Of a stretch of DNA of 9,201 nucleotides, positions 6,655 to 9,201 are shown piece by piece. Position 1 is the first letter of the stretch; every line of letters starts with the position of its first letter. The position numbers and the translations under genes are program-made. The notes beneath the pieces were generated by a model. It was not told where the DNA came from and did no database searches. It was given only the letters and a program-made list of their open reading frames with translations. This DNA comes from Thermococcus sp. (GTDB taxonomy: Archaea > Methanobacteriota_B > Thermococci > Thermococcales > Thermococcaceae), in assembly GCA_027035445.1 (NCBI GenBank), contig JALVUT010000231.1, positions 1 through 9,201 on the forward strand, written 5' to 3'.

Positions 6655-7306
6655 CCTCCTGAGAGTGTATGTAGTCTAGTAACGGCCTGATTCTCTCCCA
6701 TACCTCGTGTATACCGCCCTGACCGTCTATCCTGACGTAGATACCCTGTTTCTTGTAGAACTTTGTTATGGGCTCCATGTTCCTGATGTAGAGGTCGTAC
6801 CTCTTTTCCACAACGTTGGATCGGTCGTCACTCCGCTGAACTAAAGCCACCCCGCATACATCACATTTCCCTGATACTCTGGGGGGCCTGTACTTTGTGT
6901 GGTACACTTCACCGCACTTTGGACATATCCTCCTGCCGGAAATACGCCGTATACTCTCCTCTTTTGAGATGAGGATCTCCATCACAACGTTTAGGGTTAT
7001 GCCATGGTCGTAGAGATAGTTTTCAAGGGCAAGAACCTGCTCCGCGGTTCTGGGATATCCATCGAGGATGAAATTTCCCCTGTCGCGCCTCAGCCGTGAT
7101 ATAACGAGGCTGTTGACAACAACGTCGGGTATAAGCTCACCCATCGCCAGATAGTGTCCCATCTCCCTTCCAAGTTCACTTCCCCGCGATATCTCCTCAC
7201 GTATCATGTCGCCCGAGGACACGTAGGTCATGCCGTAGAGTTCGGTTATCCTCCTGGAGTGCGTCGACTTGCCGCTCCCTGGCGGTCCAAATATCAGGAT
7301 GTTCAT
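6644..7306 (-). CDS. adk: Adenylate kinase with zinc-type lid
   Basis: Catalyses AMP + ATP = 2 ADP in the cytoplasm. The 220-residue product has the long bacterial-type layout: P-loop GPPGSGKS at 7-14, an AMP-binding region from about 31 (SSGDMIREE), DGYPRT at 82-87, a LID from about 124 to 162 carrying four cysteines (C128, C131, C148, C151) that should bind zinc, and the lid arginine/aspartates QRSDD at 157-161. This differs from the short trimeric AdkA of methanogens and Sulfolobus. ATG 7306 was chosen because GGTGAGG lies just upstream and the protein begins directly with the P-loop strand (MNILIFGPPG). An in-frame start at 7372 would add 22 residues found in no adenylate kinase I recall. 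It is downstream of pyk on the same strand after a 142-nt gap. In Thermococcales glycolysis the ADP-dependent sugar kinases release AMP, which this enzyme returns to ADP. Confidence 0.95.
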   Translation of the reverse strand: MNILIFGPPGSGKSTHSRRITELYGMTYVSSGDMIREEISRGSELGREMGHYLAMGELIPDVVVNSLVISRLRRDRGNFILDGYPRTAEQVLALENYLYDHGITLNVVMEILISKEESIRRISGRRICPKCGEVYHTKYRPPRVSGKCDVCGVALVQRSDDRSNVVEKRYDLYIRNMEPITKFYKKQGIYVRIDGQGGIHEVWERIRPLLDYIHSQEVTR

Positions 7307-7339
7307 CTCCTCACCCGACCCATTCGTTCTCAACCTGCT

Positions 7340-7352
7340 AAAATACTTATGG
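7340..7352 (-). promoter_or_regulatory. Weak TATA-like element upstream of adk
   Basis: On the minus strand CCATAAGTATTTTA lies about 40 nt before the adk ATG. Using the usual spacing, transcription would start near 7318 with a leader of about 12 nt. The box is poor and has no A-rich BRE, so read-through from pyk is an alternative. Confidence 0.35.
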
Positions 7353-7354
7353 TG

Positions 7355-7384
7355 GTGCCATGGGATTGGCACAGGCTACGCCTG
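7355..7384. repeat. Two abutting hairpins / inverted repeats upstream of adk
   Basis: GTGCCA-tgggat-TGGCAC (7355-7372) is directly followed by, and shares one base with, CAGGC-tac-GCCTG (7372-7384). The first has a 6-bp stem and 6-nt loop, the second a 5-bp stem and 3-nt loop. They lie just upstream of the adk TATA-like box. They may be a protein-binding site or part of a small structured RNA; neither is shown. Confidence 0.4.
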
Positions 7385-7427
7385 CAACCGCCCCTCTGAA
7401 CCGGCCTCAACAACTGTAAAGGTGAAC

Positions 7428-7438
7428 AAAATGAAAAA
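7428..7438 (-). terminator. U-tract terminator of pyk
   Basis: About 10 nt after the pyk stop the minus strand reads TTTTTCATTTT. Two U runs without a preceding strong stem are the usual form of archaeal intrinsic termination. Confidence 0.5.
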
Positions 7439-7448
7439 CTGAGACGTA

Positions 7449-8885
7449 TCAAACCTGGAATATCCGTATGGTATTCGTACCAGCGGTTTTTCCTATAGGC
7501 GTTCCCTTAGTAAGAAGAACCGTGTCATTTTCCCTCACGAGGCCGAGGCCCCGTATCATGCTCAGTATCTCCTCCTCACTTGTCTCCCCGACGATGAACG
7601 GGTAAACACCGTGGGAGAACATGAGCCTCCCCGCTACCCGGGGGTTGGTCACGAACGCCAGAATCCACTGCTTCGGCTTAAAGCGTGCTATGAGGCGTGC
7701 AGTTTCTCCGGTTCTGGTTGGTGTGAGGATGTACTTAATATCAATCACGTCCAGCGCTTCGATGATGCTCCTGCTTATGGCGTCTTTGACGGTCTTTCTC
7801 CTCATCTTCTGATCCTTTAGCTGTGAAAATTTCCAGCCTGCCAGCAGTGTTGACCAGTGAGAATCGCGGTAGGCCTCCGTCGTCTTCGCGATCTTGGCCA
7901 TCATCTGAACCGCCTCAACAGGGTATCTACCCACCGCCGTTTCTTCCGACAGCATCACTGCATCGGTGCCGTCCAGTATGGCATTGGCAACGTCCGTCAC
8001 TTCCGCCCTGGTGGGAAGCTTCTCCTCGGTCATGCTCTCCAGCATCTGGGTCGCGGTTATGACAGGTTTGCCTGCCATGTTGGCCTTACGTATAAGCTTC
8101 TTCTGGAGTATGGGCAACTTTTCAATCGGCATCTCCACCCCCAGATCGCCCCTGGCTACCATTATGCCGTCTGCGGCCGTAAGGATCTCATCGAAGTTGC
8201 GAACTGCGTCCGGCCGCTCTATCTTGGCGATTAAGAACGTGTCTCCTCCGTGTTCGTTGACAAAACGACGCACTTTGAGAACGTCGTACGCCGAACCAAC
8301 AAAACTTATGCCAACCGCGTCTAAACCATGCTCCAGGGCAAACTTGAGGAACTCCATGTCTCTCTCGGTTACGGCCTCAATGGTCATTCTGGCGTTGGGC
8401 ACGTTTATGCCCTTGTGAGAAAAGACGGTCCCTCCCACAAGAACCTTGCAGGTCACATCTGGGTCACTGACCTCCTCCACACGCAGTGCTATGAAGCCGT
8501 CACAGAGGTATATGAGGTCACCCTTTGAGACCAGTTTAGGAAAGTCCCTGAACTTTACGGGGAGAACCGCCTCGTTGCCTAGGACATCACGTGTGGTCAG
8601 CGTAACGGTCTGCCAGCGGCGGAGCGTTAGAGAGCCGTTCTGAACCTCACCCACACGAATCTTGACACCTGGAAGGTCACCGAGAATTGCCAATGGGCGG
8701 CCCATCTTCTTGGAGACTGCCCTGATAAGCTCAATGGTCTTTTCATGCTGTTCGAGAGTTCCATGGGAGAAGTTTATGCGCGCAACGCTCATACCCGCCT
8801 TTATCATCCGCTCGATAGTTCTGTGGTTCATCGACGCTGGACCTATGGTAGCCACTATCTTCGTCTTGTTGCCCGGTAACTTCAT
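7449..8885 (-). CDS. pyk: Pyruvate kinase
   Basis: Final ATP-forming step of glycolysis: phosphoenolpyruvate + ADP gives pyruvate + ATP. The 478-residue product is full length. Seen: KTKIVATIGPAS (7-18), ARINFSHG (35-42) with R36, N38 and S40 for ADP/K+/phosphate contacts, DLPGVKIRVGE (70-80) at the A/B domain junction, B domain about 73-165, catalytic K221 in AKIE with E223, ARGDLGVEMP (244-253) with metal ligand D247, TATQMLESM (277-285) with T279, and a C-terminal domain from about 340 where effectors bind in other pyruvate kinases. K75 stands where K+-dependent enzymes have Glu, which predicts activity without potassium. The start ATG has AGGTGAT 5 nt upstream and its own TATA box, so pyk need not depend on amzA transcription. 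adk follows on the same strand. Confidence 0.97.
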   Translation of the reverse strand: MKLPGNKTKIVATIGPASMNHRTIERMIKAGMSVARINFSHGTLEQHEKTIELIRAVSKKMGRPLAILGDLPGVKIRVGEVQNGSLTLRRWQTVTLTTRDVLGNEAVLPVKFRDFPKLVSKGDLIYLCDGFIALRVEEVSDPDVTCKVLVGGTVFSHKGINVPNARMTIEAVTERDMEFLKFALEHGLDAVGISFVGSAYDVLKVRRFVNEHGGDTFLIAKIERPDAVRNFDEILTAADGIMVARGDLGVEMPIEKLPILQKKLIRKANMAGKPVITATQMLESMTEEKLPTRAEVTDVANAILDGTDAVMLSEETAVGRYPVEAVQMMAKIAKTTEAYRDSHWSTLLAGWKFSQLKDQKMRRKTVKDAISRSIIEALDVIDIKYILTPTRTGETARLIARFKPKQWILAFVTNPRVAGRLMFSHGVYPFIVGETSEEEILSMIRGLGLVRENDTVLLTKGTPIGKTAGTNTIRIFQV

Positions 8886-8888
8886 ATC

Positions 8889-8894
8889 ATCACC
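8889..8894 (-). promoter_or_regulatory. Ribosome-binding site of pyk
   Basis: GGTGAT on the minus strand, within TTAGGTGATGATATG, precedes the pyk ATG and supports MKLPGNKTK as the true N-terminus. Confidence 0.7.
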
Positions 8895-8915
8895 TAAGTT
8901 ACAGGTTGGGGATCA

Positions 8916-8932
8916 CCTTATAATAACCTTAA
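8916..8932 (-). promoter_or_regulatory. TATA promoter of pyk
   Basis: On the minus strand TTAAGG (weak BRE) is followed by TTATTATAA (8918-8926). Standard spacing puts the start near 8894-8896 and gives a leader of 9-11 nt. This leader would begin at or just before the GGTGAT site. Confidence 0.55.
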
Positions 8933-8944
8933 CCATCAGAGTCA

Positions 8945-8956
8945 GAACCTGGGTTC
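8945..8956. repeat. Short inverted repeat GAACC-tg-GGTTC upstream of pyk
   Basis: Two 5-bp arms with a 2-nt centre lie between the amzA stop and the pyk TATA box. The centre is too small for a stable RNA loop, so if it works at all it would be as a DNA site for a dimeric regulator. Confidence 0.2.
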
Positions 8957-8972
8957 AGAGGATAGGGGTGCA

Positions 8973-9201
8973 CTACAAAAGTTGGGTGGTGTCTCGCCCC
9001 AAGACGGCACGGAGCTTTGCGGTGCAGTCATCGCAGTAGTCGGGAACCCTGAGATCCCACTCCACCATGCTCGCTGGAGAGTTCATCACACACTGATTGC
9101 GACAGTGTTCGAGGCCAAAGCTGTGGCCGACCTCATGGAGAACACCCTTTAGGAGGCGGTCTTTGAAGAGGTGGAGCTTCAACCTCAGTTTCCTCCGAGC
9201 C
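8973..9201 (-). CDS. amzA: Archaemetzincin (zinc metalloprotease), N-terminus cut by the window
   Basis: C-terminal 76 residues of an archaemetzincin, a soluble zincin-like metalloprotease. The frame is open up to the right edge (codons before the TTG at 9182 encode RRKLRL), so the start lies outside; the family is usually 170-200 residues. The active-site and second zinc-site signature is visible between 9137 and 9024: HEVGHSFGLEHC gives the three catalytic His and the Glu base, and the first Cys; then CVM with the second Cys and the Met, and CDDC near the end. These four cysteines hold the structural zinc typical of this family. Cys spacing is one residue shorter than the consensus I recall, at two places. 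The physiological substrate of archaeal AmzA is not known. pyk follows on the same strand after 87 nt with its own promoter. Confidence 0.93.
   Translation of the reverse strand, partial: ARRKLRLKLHLFKDRLLKGVLHEVGHSFGLEHCRNQCVMNSPASMVEWDLRVPDYCDDCTAKLRAVLGRDTTQLL

Noticed and set aside
7307..7372. N-terminal extension of adk from 7372
   Set aside because: It would run through the hairpin edge, TATA-like box and ribosome-binding site, and adenylate kinases begin just before the P-loop.
7421..7442. Tiny frame ATG AAA AAC TGA with a GGTGA upstream
   Set aside because: Three codons only, and it lies in the U-tract complement of the pyk terminator; no sign of a real leader peptide.
7340..7445. 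C/D box guide RNA in the pyk-adk gap
   Set aside because: CTGA boxes occur near 7395 and 7439, but no good RTGATGA C box or C' box lies at fitting distances.
8886..8930. TATCAC-N5-GTGATA glycolytic regulator (Tgr/TrmBL1) site in the pyk promoter
   Set aside because: Only a single half-like GTGATC is found next to the TATA box; the second half does not match at the required spacing.
9180..9182. TTG at 9182 as the amzA start
   Set aside because: The frame stays open to the window edge and a start here would leave out most of the protease domain; the gene is simply cut.

Overview
This window looks like chromosomal core sequence from a hyperthermophilic archaeon of the order Thermococcales (Thermococcus, Pyrococcus or Palaeococcus); the species cannot be fixed from the sequence alone. 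The grounds are the close fit of pyruvate kinase, the long AglB oligosaccharyltransferase and archaemetzincin to remembered Thermococcales proteins, archaeal BRE/TATA-type promoters, GGTGA/GGAGGTG ribosome-binding sites 4-6 nt before ATG, and very tight gene packing. I see no insertion sequence, CRISPR array, tRNA, rRNA or phage gene.

Layout. Positions 1-4200 (+) carry the C-terminal two thirds of glmS, then a complete aglB/STT3 10 nt later. GlmS makes glucosamine-6-phosphate, the entry point to UDP-GlcNAc, and AglB transfers the finished lipid-linked glycan to asparagine, so the pair supplies and uses N-glycan precursors. Positions 5833-4197 (-) form a compact four-gene operon: a MoaD/ThiS-like sulfur carrier with a Gly-Gly tail, an MTH1187/YkoF-type thiamine-binding-family protein, a class I SAM methyltransferase, and a small ParB/sulfiredoxin-fold protein with a DGHHR motif. 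The joints are TGA-ATG, TGA-ATG and a 4-nt ATGA overlap. This operon is the most interesting unit here, because its joint role is not obvious.

Position 5935 (+), diverging from that operon, starts an unrecognised 239-residue protein that appears to consist of two copies of an alpha-beta-beta-alpha-beta unit. Its 3' end overlaps the 3' end of adk by 11 nt. The remaining genes are on the minus strand: adk (zinc-lid adenylate kinase), pyk (pyruvate kinase) and, cut by the right edge, amzA (archaemetzincin). Adk and Pyk make metabolic sense side by side, since Thermococcales glycolysis uses ADP-dependent sugar kinases that release AMP.

No gene-free stretch exceeds 300 bases. The largest gaps are 7307-7448 (pyk U-tract, two abutting hairpins and a weak adk promoter), 5834-5934 (divergent promoters) and 8886-8972 (pyk promoter).
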